The notes beneath the pieces are model-generated. The model was not told the origin of the DNA and ran no database searches. It saw nothing but the letters and a program-made list of their open reading frames with translations. Made by a program: the position numbers and the translations under genes. 64,000 nt of DNA. Source: Roseovarius tolerans (GTDB lineage Bacteria; Pseudomonadota; Alphaproteobacteria; Rhodobacterales; Rhodobacteraceae). The stretch spans positions 186,001 to 250,000 of the forward strand of contig NZ_FOBO01000003.1 in assembly GCF_900109855.1 (NCBI RefSeq), in the 5' to 3' direction. Of this stretch, positions 51,471-59,892 are shown piece by piece; position 1 is the first letter of the stretch; each line of letters opens with the position of its first letter.

Positions 51471-52958
51471 TCACTTCTTCTTGCCGAAACCGGAGAGGCC
51501 GGGGGGCAGGCCCATGCCGCCGCCGCCCATGCCACCGGACAGCTTTCCGCCCATGGCCTTGGCGGCCTCTTCCATTGCCTTGGGGTCGTTCATGTCGGGC
51601 ATGCCGCCCTTGCCGAACATGCCTGACATGGCTTGCTTGAGCATGCCGCCTTTGCCCATCTTGCCCATCTTCTTCATCATGTCGGCCATCTGCCGGTGCA
51701 TCTTCAGAAGCTTATTGAGATCGGACACCTCTTGCCCCGCGCCCCGCGCGATGCGTTTCTTGCGGCTGGCCTGCAACAGGGCGGGGTTGGCGCGTTCCTT
51801 CTTGGTCATCGACTGGATGAGGGCGATCTGGCGCAGGATCATCTTGTCGTCAAAGCCTGACTCCTGCACCTGCTTGGCCATCTTGCCCATGCCGGGCATC
51901 ATCCCCATCAGGCCTTGCATGCCGCCCATCTTCTGCATCTGCTCAAGCTGGCTGCGCAGGTCGTTCATGTTGAACTGACCCTTCTGCATCCGGCGCATCA
52001 TGCGTTCGGCCTGTTCGGCCTCGATGGTTTCCTGCGCCTTTTCCACCAGCGCCACGATGTCGCCCATGCCGAGGATGCGGCCGGCGATGCGCTCTGGCTC
52101 GAACGTCTCGATGGCGTCCATCTTTTCGCCCAGGCCCACGAAGCGGATCGGCTTGCCGGTGACGGCGCGCATCGAGAGGGCCGCGCCGCCGCGCCCGTCG
52201 CCGTCCATCCGGGTGAGGACGACGCCGGAAACGCCGATCTTGTCATCAAACTCTGTCGCGACGTTGACGGCGTCCTGACCGGTCAGGCCATCGACGACGA
52301 GCAGGGTTTCGCGCGGGTTGGCGACGTCGCGCACCGCTGCGGCCTGTGCGATCAGGTCAGCGTCGATATGCAAGCGGCCCGCCGTGTCGAGCATGTAGAC
52401 GTCATAGCCGCCCAAGGACGCCTGCGTCTTGGCGCGTTTGGCGATGGCGACCGGGTCTTCGCCCTTGACGATGGGCAGGGTGTCGACGCCAATCTGCTGG
52501 CCGAGAATGGCCAGCTGTTCCATCGCCGCCGGGCGGTTGACGTCGAGCGAGGCCATCAGCACCTTCTTGCCGTCACGCTCTTTCAGGCGTTTGGCAAGCT
52601 TGGCGGTGGTGGTGGTCTTGCCCGAGCCCTGAAGGCCGACCATCAGAATCGGCGCGGGCGGGTTGTCGATCTTGAGCGCGCCGGGGTCTTCGCTGCCCCG
52701 GAGTGTTTCGATCAGGGCGTCATGGACGATCTTGACGACCTGCTGGCCCGGCGTCACCGATTTGGTGACCGCCTGACCGGTGGCTTCTTTCTCGACCTTC
52801 TTTATGAACTCGCGGGCGACGGGCAGCGAGACGTCGGCCTCCAGCAACGCGACGCGCACCTCGCGCAGGGCGGTCTTGACGTCCTCTTCCGAGAGCGCGC
52901 CCTGCTTGGTCAGCCGGTCGAGGACGCCGGAGAGGCGTTCGGACAGATTTTCAAACAT
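51471..52958 (-). CDS. ffh: Signal recognition particle GTPase
   Basis: SRP protein that binds signal sequences and the ffs RNA. About 495 residues from ATG 52958 (MFENLSERL), with AAGGAG about 11 bp upstream; 28 upstream codons are not family-like. NG domain: G1 GLQGSGKTTTTAKLA (108-122), LMASLDVNRPAAMEQL, DTAGRLHIDA and TRMDGDGRGG. The C-terminal M domain is Met-rich and ends in a Gly/Met/Lys tail. Partner RNA lies at about 10.2 kb. Confidence 0.97.
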   Translation of the reverse strand: MFENLSERLSGVLDRLTKQGALSEEDVKTALREVRVALLEADVSLPVAREFIKKVEKEATGQAVTKSVTPGQQVVKIVHDALIETLRGSEDPGALKIDNPPAPILMVGLQGSGKTTTTAKLAKRLKERDGKKVLMASLDVNRPAAMEQLAILGQQIGVDTLPIVKGEDPVAIAKRAKTQASLGGYDVYMLDTAGRLHIDADLIAQAAAVRDVANPRETLLVVDGLTGQDAVNVATEFDDKIGVSGVVLTRMDGDGRGGAALSMRAVTGKPIRFVGLGEKMDAIETFEPERIAGRILGMGDIVALVEKAQETIEAEQAERMMRRMQKGQFNMNDLRSQLEQMQKMGGMQGLMGMMPGMGKMAKQVQESGFDDKMILRQIALIQSMTKKERANPALLQASRKKRIARGAGQEVSDLNKLLKMHRQMADMMKKMGKMGKGGMLKQAMSGMFGKGGMPDMNDPKAMEEAAKAMGGKLSGGMGGGGMGLPPGLSGFGKKK

Positions 52959-53229
52959 CACTCGGGCTCCTTCGCCGGTTAACTCATCTGTCACCCGATA
53001 TAGGGGCAACGGTTCAAACGATAAACGCCCCCGTGGGCGCAACGCGCTGACGGGGGGCGATCCCGGACCGCGCCCGGGACCGGAAGCGTGCGGCTTCCGG
53101 GGTGTTGGGGTGGCGTTTACGCGCGCGGGGCGGGCGAGTCAAGCGCGGGGGGCAGGGCTGTTGTAGTCCGCGCGCGAAGGTATAGATTGAATGCGGCCTC
53201 TCATGTTGAGAGATGCAGAGGGCGCGAGG

Positions 53230-54123
53230 ATGCGGGTGGTGATGGACAATTGGGACGAGGTGCGGACCGCCTATAACGTGGCGCGAGTCGGCACGGTGAG
53301 CGGGGCGGCGGAGGTGCTGGGCGTGCATCATGCCACCGTCATCCGCCATATCGACGCGCTGGAGGAACGGCTGGGGGTGAAGCTGTTTCAGCGGCATGCG
53401 CGGGGTTATACGCCGACCGAGGCCGGGGATGACCTGTTGCGGGTGGCGCAGGCGACCGACGATCAGTTCAACCAGCTGGCCGGGCGGATCAAGGGGCGCG
53501 GCAATGATGTGTCGGGTGAGTTGGTGGTGACCTCGATCGGGGGCTTGAGCCATCTTCTGGCCCCGGTGCTGGCGGAGTTCCAGCAGGGCTATCCCGATCT
53601 GGTGGTGCGCTACCTGACCGGGGATCGCCTGTTCCGGTTGGAATATGGCGAGGCGCATGTGGCGATCCGGGCAGGGGCGGTGCCGGATCAGCCCGATAAT
53701 GTGGTGCAGCCGTTCTTTCAGCAGCAGTTCACGCTTTATGCCAGTGAGGGTTACGCGGCGCGGCATGGCTTGCCCAAGGGCTGCGCGGAGTTCGGCAAGC
53801 ATCGCTTTATCGGGGCGGATGATCCCAAGACGCGCGCGCCGTTTCATCGCTGGTTGCAGGATAACGTGCCGGGCGAGAATATCGTGTTCCGCTCGGGTGA
53901 CGTGCATGCGCAGCGCAATGCGATCCTTGCGGGGGCGGGGATCGGGTTCACCTCGGTGTTGCAGGCGGCGGAGGTGCCGGGGCTGGTGCAGGTGATGCCG
54001 CCCAAGCCGGAATGGGCGGCGCCGCTCTGGCTGGTCACGCATATGGATCTGCACCGCACCACCAAGGTGCAGGCGTTCCTGAGCTTTCTCAAGGAGCGGG
54101 CGAGCGGCTGGCAGACCGGATAG
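53230..54123 (+). CDS. LysR-family regulator
   Basis: About 297 residues from ATG 53230; alternatives are ATG 53191 and ATG 53242. Winged helix: ARVGTVSGAAEVLGVHHATV with recognition helix TVIRHIDALEERLG. Effector domain from about residue 90 (ELVVTSIGGLSHLLAPV). It resembles regulators that act alone on a neighbouring gene, but no obvious target is adjacent. It converges with the glycosyltransferase gene. Confidence 0.87.
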   Translation: MRVVMDNWDEVRTAYNVARVGTVSGAAEVLGVHHATVIRHIDALEERLGVKLFQRHARGYTPTEAGDDLLRVAQATDDQFNQLAGRIKGRGNDVSGELVVTSIGGLSHLLAPVLAEFQQGYPDLVVRYLTGDRLFRLEYGEAHVAIRAGAVPDQPDNVVQPFFQQQFTLYASEGYAARHGLPKGCAEFGKHRFIGADDPKTRAPFHRWLQDNVPGENIVFRSGDVHAQRNAILAGAGIGFTSVLQAAEVPGLVQVMPPKPEWAAPLWLVTHMDLHRTTKVQAFLSFLKERASGWQTG

Positions 54124-54129
54124 GCGGGC

Positions 54130-55024
54130 TCAGATAAAGCCGCCGCCGCGCAGATCGCGGCGCAGCTGGAGCATTTCGGGGGGCAGGGTGCTGTCGTCCG
54201 GGGTGTCCGTGAGATGCGAGAGCGCGGCGCTGGATGAGGCCGACGCAGGTGCCCGGCTGCATCACGAACGGGGCGAGATGAAAGGCCGAGCCGTCGGGGC
54301 CGACGATCACGCGCGCGGCGCGGTAGCGGGCGATCTGTTCGGTGACGGTATGGCGTTCGGGATGAAAGATTGTGAACCCGGCGGCGGACATCCAGCGTTC
54401 GATCTGTTGTTCCTGCGGCACCTGTTGCGCTGGGCTCTTGAGCCTGCGGCGCGAGACATAGAGCTTGTCCGGTCCCTCGGCGGGCACGGCGGCGCAGAGA
54501 TGGCGGCGCATGTAGGCCCGCGCCTCGGGCGTGCCGTGGGTCCAGTGAAGGTGGCCGAAACCCTGTGAGGGGATGATTGCCTCGTCGACCTGCACAGGCG
54601 CCTCCACCAGATGCACCGGCAGGTGCTGCCCGAGGATGTCGAGCAGCGGGCCGAGGCGACGGCGCAGCACGGCGGCGATGTCGCGCCCCGCCATCGGGAT
54701 CAGCGCGATGCCGTCGGGCCGTTGGCTCAGGTGGTCGAGCACCCAGAGACGCGGCGTGGCTTCGAGCAGGAAATGCCCGAAATGGTGGCGCCCGACCCCG
54801 GCAAAGAGCCAGCGGCCCGGCAGGTGGGTGACGGGTGTTTCGGGCGGCGTCGGATCGGCGGTGAACCGGCTGGCCGAGAGTAATGTGCGCGCGGCGGGCA
54901 CCGGGGTGCCATGGGCGTCCAGCACGCCGCAGGCGCGGTCCTGCGCGCTGGGCATCGGCAGAATGGTGGCCCGCTCGACATGGGTGATCCGCGCCTCGGG
55001 GAGGTGGCGGGCGTCAGGTGTCAT
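54130..55024 (-). CDS. GT61-type (DUF563) glycosyltransferase with a frameshifted C-terminus
   Basis: Predicted sugar transferase of about 298 residues. GT61 motifs: AGVGRHHFGHFLLEATPRLW, DKLYVSRRRL and VGPDGSAFHLAPF. After about 54240 the open frame turns into Pro/Arg/Ser-rich sequence with poor third-position GC and overlaps the LysR gene to 54089. The neighbouring frame instead has almost all G or C at third positions, reads SHLTDTPDDSTLPPEMLQ then ends DLRGGGFI with a stop at 54130. So one base has been gained (or two lost) near 54230-54245, or the sequence has an error there. Confidence 0.72.
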
Positions 55025-55358
55025 CTGGGAGTTCCGTGCGCAGGAAACGCTCGAACGCGTCGAGATGCACCGCCTCGAACTGGCCGAAGCCCTGCATCCA
55101 GATGGAGGCGTCGCGCAGCGCGTCCGGCTCCAGCCTGCACCAGACCACGCGGCCGCGCCGCTCCTGGCTGATCAGGCCGGCGCGGCTGAGGATGCCGAGA
55201 TGCTTGGAAATCGCGGCGAGACTCATCTCGAACGGTTCGGCCACGTCCGTCACCGCCATGTCATCCTCGAGCAGCATCGACAGGATCGCCCGCCGCGTCG
55301 GGTCGGCGAGGGCGGCGAAAACGGTGTCGAGGGCGGTAGCCTTGTCCATGCCGCTCAT
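55014..55358 (-). CDS. ArsR-family transcriptional regulator
   Basis: About 114 residues from Met 55358 (MSGMDKATALDTVF); Met 55349 and Met 55391 are alternatives. Winged helix: FAALADPTRRAILSMLL, then FEMSLAAISKHLGILSRAGL. No metal-binding cysteine pair of the ArsR/SmtB type is seen in the helix, so it resembles the SdpR/YdfF-type rather than a metal sensor. It overlaps the glycosyltransferase start by 11 bp. Confidence 0.83.
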   Translation of the reverse strand: MSGMDKATALDTVFAALADPTRRAILSMLLEDDMAVTDVAEPFEMSLAAISKHLGILSRAGLISQERRGRVVWCRLEPDALRDASIWMQGFGQFEAVHLDAFERFLRTELPDDT

Positions 55359-55450
55359 AAGCCCGAGCGCGCCGTGCGCGTCAACGCCCATCGCGGGCGG
55401 AGTCCTTGCAAATGTGCCGTTTTTCCGGGTTTTTTAGCCGGAAAAGGGGT

Positions 55451-55464
55451 TTGATCTGGGACAA
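55451..55464. promoter_or_regulatory. Weak FNR-box-like site upstream of the second stress gene
   Basis: TTGAT-CTGG-GACAA has one perfect half-site and a 3-of-5 second half, 65 bp before the start codon. A related stress protein at 27.4 kb has a good FNR box, which makes this worth noting. Confidence 0.35.
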
Positions 55465-55528
55465 AGCAATGTCAGGCTGGCTTCGTTAGGTTCGTGCAGC
55501 GATCCAAGGAAACGCGAAAGGAAAGAAT

Positions 55529-55942
55529 ATGTTCTCCAAAATCATGGTTCCCGTCGATCTGGTTCACAAGGACACGTTGGGCAAGGCGCTCGATGTGGCC
55601 GGTGACATGGCCAAGCGCCACGGCGCGTCGATCGACGTGGTCAGTGTGGGTGGCGAACTGCCGGGTCAGCTGGGGCACACGCCGCAGGAATTCGGCGACC
55701 GCCTGCAGGGTTTTGCGGATGAGTTGCGCGACAAATACGGCGTGACCGTCAAGGCCGACCCGCTGATGGCGCATGATCCGGCGGTCGAGACCAACTCTGA
55801 GCTTATGAAGGCGATCGAAAAGACCGGGGCCGACCTGGTGATCATGGCAAGCCACAAGCCCGGCTTTCTCGAGCATATCTTCAGCTCGCATGGCGGCTAT
55901 ATCGCGCAGCACGCGCAGTGCTCTGTTTTCGTGGTGCGCTGA
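55529..55942 (+). CDS. Universal stress protein UspA-type
   Basis: 137 residues, single domain. It starts MFSKIMVPVDLVHKDTLGKA and has VIMASHKPGFLEHIFSSHGG followed by HAQCSVFVVR, in which the usual G-S/T of the ATP loop is altered to S-H-G. AAAGGAAAG precedes the ATG. Such proteins respond to energy or oxygen stress; the role here is not known. Confidence 0.87.
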   Translation: MFSKIMVPVDLVHKDTLGKALDVAGDMAKRHGASIDVVSVGGELPGQLGHTPQEFGDRLQGFADELRDKYGVTVKADPLMAHDPAVETNSELMKAIEKTGADLVIMASHKPGFLEHIFSSHGGYIAQHAQCSVFVVR

Positions 55943-55970
55943 TACTCAACCGAAAAGTTGAATATGGCCA

Positions 55971-55999
55971 AACCGCCCCATCCCTCTGGTGGGGCGGTT
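55971..55999 (+). terminator. Hairpin after the stress gene
   Basis: AACCGCCCCA / TGGGGCGGTT stem (10 bp) with a 9-nt loop; no T-run follows, so termination may be weak. Confidence 0.55.
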
Positions 56000-56143
56000 G
56001 CGGCAGAAGGACGCCGCTGTTCCTAGATGGAAAAAATGCTCATTAATACAGAGACTTACGCTCGTTTCGCGCGCGGGCGCATGGTGCTTGACTCATGGCC
56101 CCCTGCGCCATAGCAAAGGCGCAACATTCCAAAGGGGCTCCGC

Positions 56144-56485
56144 GTGACAGATCCCGAGCAGAGCGAGCGACTGGCAGAGCTGGAAGCGAGGATTGCAAAG
56201 CTCAAGGGGAAGAGCGCGCCAAAGCCCCATCAGGAAGAGCATTATTCTCAGGCGCAGCTTGCCTGGCGGATGGTGATTGAACTGGTGGCCGGTCTCTTGA
56301 TCGGCTTTGGCATGGGATACGGGTTGGATCAGCTTTTCGGCACCATTCCGATATTCCTTGTCATATTCACATTTCTGGGCCTCGCGGCGGGCGTCAAGAC
56401 GATGATGCGCAGCGCCGAAGAGATCCAAAAAGACGCGATGACGCCCAAGGCGGGTGCGGAAGAGAGGGAAAAGGATGGCGACTGA
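56144..56485 (+). CDS. atpI: ATP synthase protein I
   Basis: Accessory membrane protein that helps assemble the c-ring. 113 residues from GTG 56144, preceded by AAAGGGG. A soluble N-terminus ([16 protein letters not shown]) and two helices ([19 protein letters not shown] and [15 protein letters not shown]). A promoter-like TTGACT and CATAGC lie about 55 bp upstream. It overlaps atpB by 11 bp. Confidence 0.9.
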   Translation: MTDPEQSERLAELEARIAKLKGKSAPKPHQEEHYSQAQLAWRMVIELVAGLLIGFGMGYGLDQLFGTIPIFLVIFTFLGLAAGVKTMMRSAEEIQKDAMTPKAGAEEREKDGD

Positions 56486-57233
56486 AGCGCATGGGGCCGG
56501 TGAAGGCGGGCTTGCTTTTCACCCGATGGATCAGTTTCTGGTCAAGCCGCTCTTTGGTGACGGCGAAGTGGGCATGTTCACCCTGACCAACGCGACGTTC
56601 TGGATGGCGCTGACCATTCTGGCGATCTTTGCGCTGCTGGTCATGGGCACCTCGGGCCGCGCCACGATCCCGTCGCGCATGCAGTCGGTGGCCGAACTGG
56701 CCTATGATTTCGTGCGGAAGATGGTCGAGGATGTGGCAGGCAAGGAGGCGCTGGTCTTCTTCCCGTATATCATGACGCTGTTCATGTTCATCGTCTTCGC
56801 CAACTTCCTCGGGCTCTTGCCGATGGCGTTCACGACCACCAGCCATATCGCGGTGACGGCGGTTCTGGCGATGATGGTGTTCCTGACGGTGACGATCCTC
56901 GGTTTTGTCAAGAACGGCCCGGCCTTCCTGAGCCTTTTCTGGGTCAGCTCCGCGCCGCTGGCGCTGCGGCCCATTCTGGCGATCATCGAGCTGATTTCCT
57001 ACTTCGTGCGCCCGGTCAGCCACTCCATTCGTCTGGCGGGCAACATGATGGCTGGTCACGCCGTGATCAAGGTGTTCGCAGGCTTCAGTCAGGTGGCGAT
57101 GATCGCCCCGCTGTCGATCCTCGCGGTCTCGGCGATGTACGGGCTCGAAGTGCTGGTGTCCTTCATCCAGGCCTATGTCTTTACCATCCTCACCTGCGTG
57201 TATCTCAAGGACGCGCTGCATCCGCATCACTGA
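56475..57233 (+). CDS. atpB: ATP synthase F0 subunit a
   Basis: Stator subunit with the proton half-channels. 252 residues from ATG 56475 (MATEAHGAG), with GGGAAAAGG upstream. Five to six helices. The essential Arg lies in [22 protein letters not shown] and [19 protein letters not shown] are also typical. Confidence 0.96.
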   Translation: MATEAHGAGEGGLAFHPMDQFLVKPLFGDGEVGMFTLTNATFWMALTILAIFALLVMGTSGRATIPSRMQSVAELAYDFVRKMVEDVAGKEALVFFPYIMTLFMFIVFANFLGLLPMAFTTTSHIAVTAVLAMMVFLTVTILGFVKNGPAFLSLFWVSSAPLALRPILAIIELISYFVRPVSHSIRLAGNMMAGHAVIKVFAGFSQVAMIAPLSILAVSAMYGLEVLVSFIQAYVFTILTCVYLKDALHPHH

Positions 57234-57338
57234 GGGTGACGGTGGGCATTTCCCACCAACCGAACAACCAAACGACGGCGGGTTCGCCCGCCTGACGACC
57301 AACCTAGCAATGCCAATTCCAACGTAAGGAGACATCTC

Positions 57339-57575
57339 ATGGAAGGCGATATCGCACAACTGGGTCAATTCATCGGTGCAGGCCTCGCAGGCATCGGTTC
57401 GGGTGCTGCCGCGATCGGTGTGGGCCACGTGGCCGGCAACTTCCTCGCGGGCGCGCTGCGCAATCCGTCGGCTGCCGCCGGTCAGACCGCGACGCTGTTC
57501 ATCGGTATCGCATTCGCCGAAGCCCTGGGGATCTTCTCGTTCCTCATCGCGCTTCTGCTGATGTTCGCCGTCTGA
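57339..57575 (+). CDS. atpE: ATP synthase F0 subunit c
   Basis: 78 residues, two helices with the Arg-polar loop [12 protein letters not shown]. The proton-binding acid is the Glu in [21 protein letters not shown] lies about 8 bp upstream. The 105-bp gap after atpB holds only a leader. Confidence 0.97.
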   Translation: MEGDIAQLGQFIGAGLAGIGSGAAAIGVGHVAGNFLAGALRNPSAAAGQTATLFIGIAFAEALGIFSFLIALLLMFAV

Positions 57576-57661
57576 GCCTTACGGGTATCTGATCCTTACG
57601 GCCGGAGGGCGGCATTGCGCCGCCTTCCGGTGTAACCGGAACATTCCCCAGGGAGGACGAC

Positions 57662-58183
57662 ATGGCGAGCGAAACGCAAGGGGCCGAGGCCGCAACGGGC
57701 TTGCCTCAGCTCGATATCACGACATTCTCCAACCAGATCTTCTGGCTGTTGGTGTCACTGGTCGTGATCTACTTCATCCTGTCGCGCGTGGCCCTGCCGC
57801 GCATCGCGGCAGTGCTGGCCGAGCGTCAGGGGACGATCACCAACGATCTTGCCGCTGCCGAAGACCTCAAGGCCAAGGCGGTCGAGGCCGAGGAGGCGTA
57901 TAACAAGGCGCTGGCCGATGCCCGTGCCGAGGCGCAGAAGATCATCGCCGAGACCAAGGCCGAGATCAAAGCCGATCTCGACAAGGCCAATGAAGAGGCC
58001 GATGCCGAGATCGCGGAGCGGACCGCCGAGGGCGAGAAGAAGCTTGCGGAGATCCGTGAAAGCGCCATGGAGAGCGTGCGCGAGGTGGCCAAGGATACGG
58101 CTGCCGAGATCGTCTCGGCCATGGGTGGCAAGGCCGATGGCCGCAGTGTCACCGCTGCGATCAACGCCCGGATGAAAGGATGA
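57662..58183 (+). CDS. atpX: ATP synthase F0 subunit b'
   Basis: Peripheral stalk subunit, 173 residues: one helix ([20 protein letters not shown]) and a long charged coil. The b' type is known from alphaproteobacteria and cyanobacteria. Stop and next start overlap (ATGA). Confidence 0.93.
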   Translation: MASETQGAEAATGLPQLDITTFSNQIFWLLVSLVVIYFILSRVALPRIAAVLAERQGTITNDLAAAEDLKAKAVEAEEAYNKALADARAEAQKIIAETKAEIKADLDKANEEADAEIAERTAEGEKKLAEIRESAMESVREVAKDTAAEIVSAMGGKADGRSVTAAINARMKG

Positions 58184-58749
58184 CTGCCATGCGCAAGCTG
58201 ACCCTGACCGTCGCCGCATCCGTGATCGCCAGCCCGGCGCTGGCCGCTTCGGGCCCGTTCTTTTCGCTGAGCAACACGGATTTCGTGGTGCTGCTGGCGT
58301 TCCTGCTGTTCGTCGGCTTCCTGACCTACATGAAGGTGCCGGGCCTGATCGGCAAGAAGCTGGACGAGCGGGCGGACGGCATCAAATCCGAACTCGACGA
58401 GGCGCGCGCGCTGCGTGAAGAGGCACAGACCCTGCTGGCGAGCTATGAGCGCAAGCAGAAGGAAGTGCAGGATCAGGCCGATCGGATCATCGCACAGGCC
58501 AAGGAGGAGGCGACCCAAGCCGCCACCGAGGCCAAGGACGAGATCAAGGCCTCGATCGCGCGCCGTTTGCAGGCCGCCGAGGACCAGATCAAGAGCGCCG
58601 AGGCGCGGGCCATCCGGGACGTACGGGATCAGGCGGTGAATGTCGCCGTGGCCGCCGCGCGCGACGTGATCGCCAAGCAGATGACCGCCGCCGAGGGCAA
58701 TACGCTGATCGACAACGGCATCTCCGAGGTGGAAGCCAAGCTTCACTGA
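58180..58749 (+). CDS. atpF: ATP synthase F0 subunit b
   Basis: Peripheral stalk subunit, 189 residues: a signal-like N-terminus ([20 protein letters not shown]), then the helix [19 protein letters not shown] and a long coil ending EVEAKLH. It may be processed at the ALA-A site. The last gene of the F0 operon; F1 genes are not in this window. Confidence 0.94.
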   Translation: MTAMRKLTLTVAASVIASPALAASGPFFSLSNTDFVVLLAFLLFVGFLTYMKVPGLIGKKLDERADGIKSELDEARALREEAQTLLASYERKQKEVQDQADRIIAQAKEEATQAATEAKDEIKASIARRLQAAEDQIKSAEARAIRDVRDQAVNVAVAAARDVIAKQMTAAEGNTLIDNGISEVEAKLH

Positions 58750-58773
58750 GGCTCTGGCATTGAGTTCGAGAGG

Positions 58774-58803
58774 CCCGGTCTGGTGACGGACCGGGTTTTT
58801 TCT
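58774..58803 (+). terminator. Terminator of the atp operon
   Basis: CCCGGTC (58774-58780) pairs with GACCGGG (58789-58795), followed by TTTTTTC. Confidence 0.9.
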
Positions 58804-58817
58804 TGTCGATTGATGGC

Positions 58818-58829
58818 TTGTGATCACAA
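58818..58829. promoter_or_regulatory. TGTGATCACA palindrome 1, upstream of sdhC
   Basis: Perfect 12-bp palindrome TTGTGATCACAA, about 192 bp upstream of the inferred sdh transcription start. The gap from 58750 to 59099 has no gene; it holds the atp terminator, the three palindromes, a short 7-bp hairpin at 58863-58885 and the sdh promoter. Confidence 0.6.
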
Positions 58830-58929
58830 AATCAACGCTGGGATTGGTGCAACTTGCAGCCTGTCTCCGGGTTCTGGTCGGAGACTCAGTGCGGGCGTGC
58901 AGCTGACCAGTCGTGAATCCTCTGATAAT

Positions 58930-58939
58930 TGTGATCACA
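58930..58939. promoter_or_regulatory. TGTGATCACA palindrome 2, upstream of sdhC
   Basis: Perfect 10-bp palindrome TGTGATCACA in AT-rich sequence, centred 20 bp (two helical turns) upstream of copy 3. Confidence 0.65.
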
Positions 58940-58949
58940 CGATAAATGA

Positions 58950-58959
58950 TGTGATCACA
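58950..58959. promoter_or_regulatory. TGTGATCACA palindrome 3, upstream of sdhC
   Basis: Perfect 10-bp palindrome. Its centre falls near -61 relative to the inferred start, a typical place for an activator that contacts RNA polymerase. Confidence 0.65.
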
Positions 58960-58981
58960 AAGTCAAAGTTTTTGCGGCGAA

Positions 58982-59009
58982 TTGCCCTGATTGTCAGGAA
59001 TTCTATCCT
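58982..59009 (+). promoter_or_regulatory. Inferred sdh promoter
   Basis: TTGCCC (58982-58987), 16-bp spacer, TATCCT (59004-59009). This would start transcription near 59016, leaving a leader of about 85 nt before sdhC. Confidence 0.45.
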
Positions 59010-59099
59010 GTAGCAGGTGACAGCGCCGCTAAAAAGTTTCAAAACAGGGGCAGCTTGAGCCGGCGCATGCGCCGCCGCCATCTGTAAAGGAGGTTCTCC

Positions 59100-59498
59100 A
59101 TGGCCGAAACCGATCTGGCCCGCACCGAACAGGTAGAACGCCCACTATCCCCGCATCTGCAAGTCTATCGCCCGCAGCTGACCTCGATCACGTCGATTCT
59201 GACGCGGATCACCGGCAACGCGCTGATCGTGGCGGCGCTGCTGATCGTGTGGTGGCTGCTCGCGGCCTCGACCTCGGACGACTATTTCGCGATGGCCGAT
59301 GCCGTGCTGACATCGTGGTTCGGCGATCTGGTGATGACGCTGTCGCTCTGGGCGATCTGGTATCACTACCTCGCGGGGCTGCGGCATTTCTATTTCGATG
59401 CGGGCAAGGGGCTCGAGATCGAGACGGCGGAAAAGCTGGGATGGGGCTGTATCATCGGCTCGGTCGTTCTGACCGTCATCACGCTGTTTCTGGTCTGA
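59100..59498 (+). CDS. sdhC: Succinate dehydrogenase cytochrome b556 subunit
   Basis: Membrane anchor that binds heme b and ubiquinone. 132 residues, three helices. RPLSPHLQVYRPQLTSITSI holds the quinone-site residues; the heme His is in WYHYLAGLRHFYFD. AAAGGAGG precedes the ATG. First gene of sdhCDA-x-y-B. Confidence 0.95.
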   Translation: MAETDLARTEQVERPLSPHLQVYRPQLTSITSILTRITGNALIVAALLIVWWLLAASTSDDYFAMADAVLTSWFGDLVMTLSLWAIWYHYLAGLRHFYFDAGKGLEIETAEKLGWGCIIGSVVLTVITLFLV

Positions 59499-59508
59499 GG
59501 AGGGAAAG

Positions 59509-59880
59509 ATGCGTTATCTGACCGCACGTAAACGGGCCGAAGGCAAAGGCGCTGCTGGCACCGGCACCGAGCATTTCTGGTACATGAAGATGTCGGGCGT
59601 CGGCCTGGCGCTGATCATTCCGATTTTTCTGGTGGCCTTTGGCCGCACATTGGGCGGCGACCGGGCCGAGGTGCTTGACGCGATGTCGCATCCGGCCATG
59701 GCGATTCTGACCGGCCTCGTGATCTTTTTCGGGCTGCGCCATTATGCAGGCGGCGCGCAGACGATGATCGAGGATTACGCGCACGGCATGACGCGCCGGG
59801 CCCTGATTATCGCCGTGACCGTTCTAAGTTACGGGATGATCGCCACCGGGCTTTTCGCCCTCGCCAAGATTGCGCTGTGA
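59509..59880 (+). CDS. sdhD: Succinate dehydrogenase membrane anchor subunit
   Basis: 123 residues, three helices, with the second heme ligand region HYAGGAQTMIEDYAHG, typical of SdhD. GAGGAGGG lies just before the ATG. It is 10 bp after sdhC. Confidence 0.94.
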   Translation: MRYLTARKRAEGKGAAGTGTEHFWYMKMSGVGLALIIPIFLVAFGRTLGGDRAEVLDAMSHPAMAILTGLVIFFGLRHYAGGAQTMIEDYAHGMTRRALIIAVTVLSYGMIATGLFALAKIAL

Positions 59881-59892
59881 GGAACTGATTAA

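Noticed and set aside
56024..56110. 28-codon frame in the gap before atpI
   Set aside because: No ribosome site, it runs through the likely atp promoter, and the product has no protein character.
58818..58959. CRP-type binding sites
   Set aside because: CRP boxes need a 6-bp spacer between TGTGA and TCACA; here the half-sites abut.
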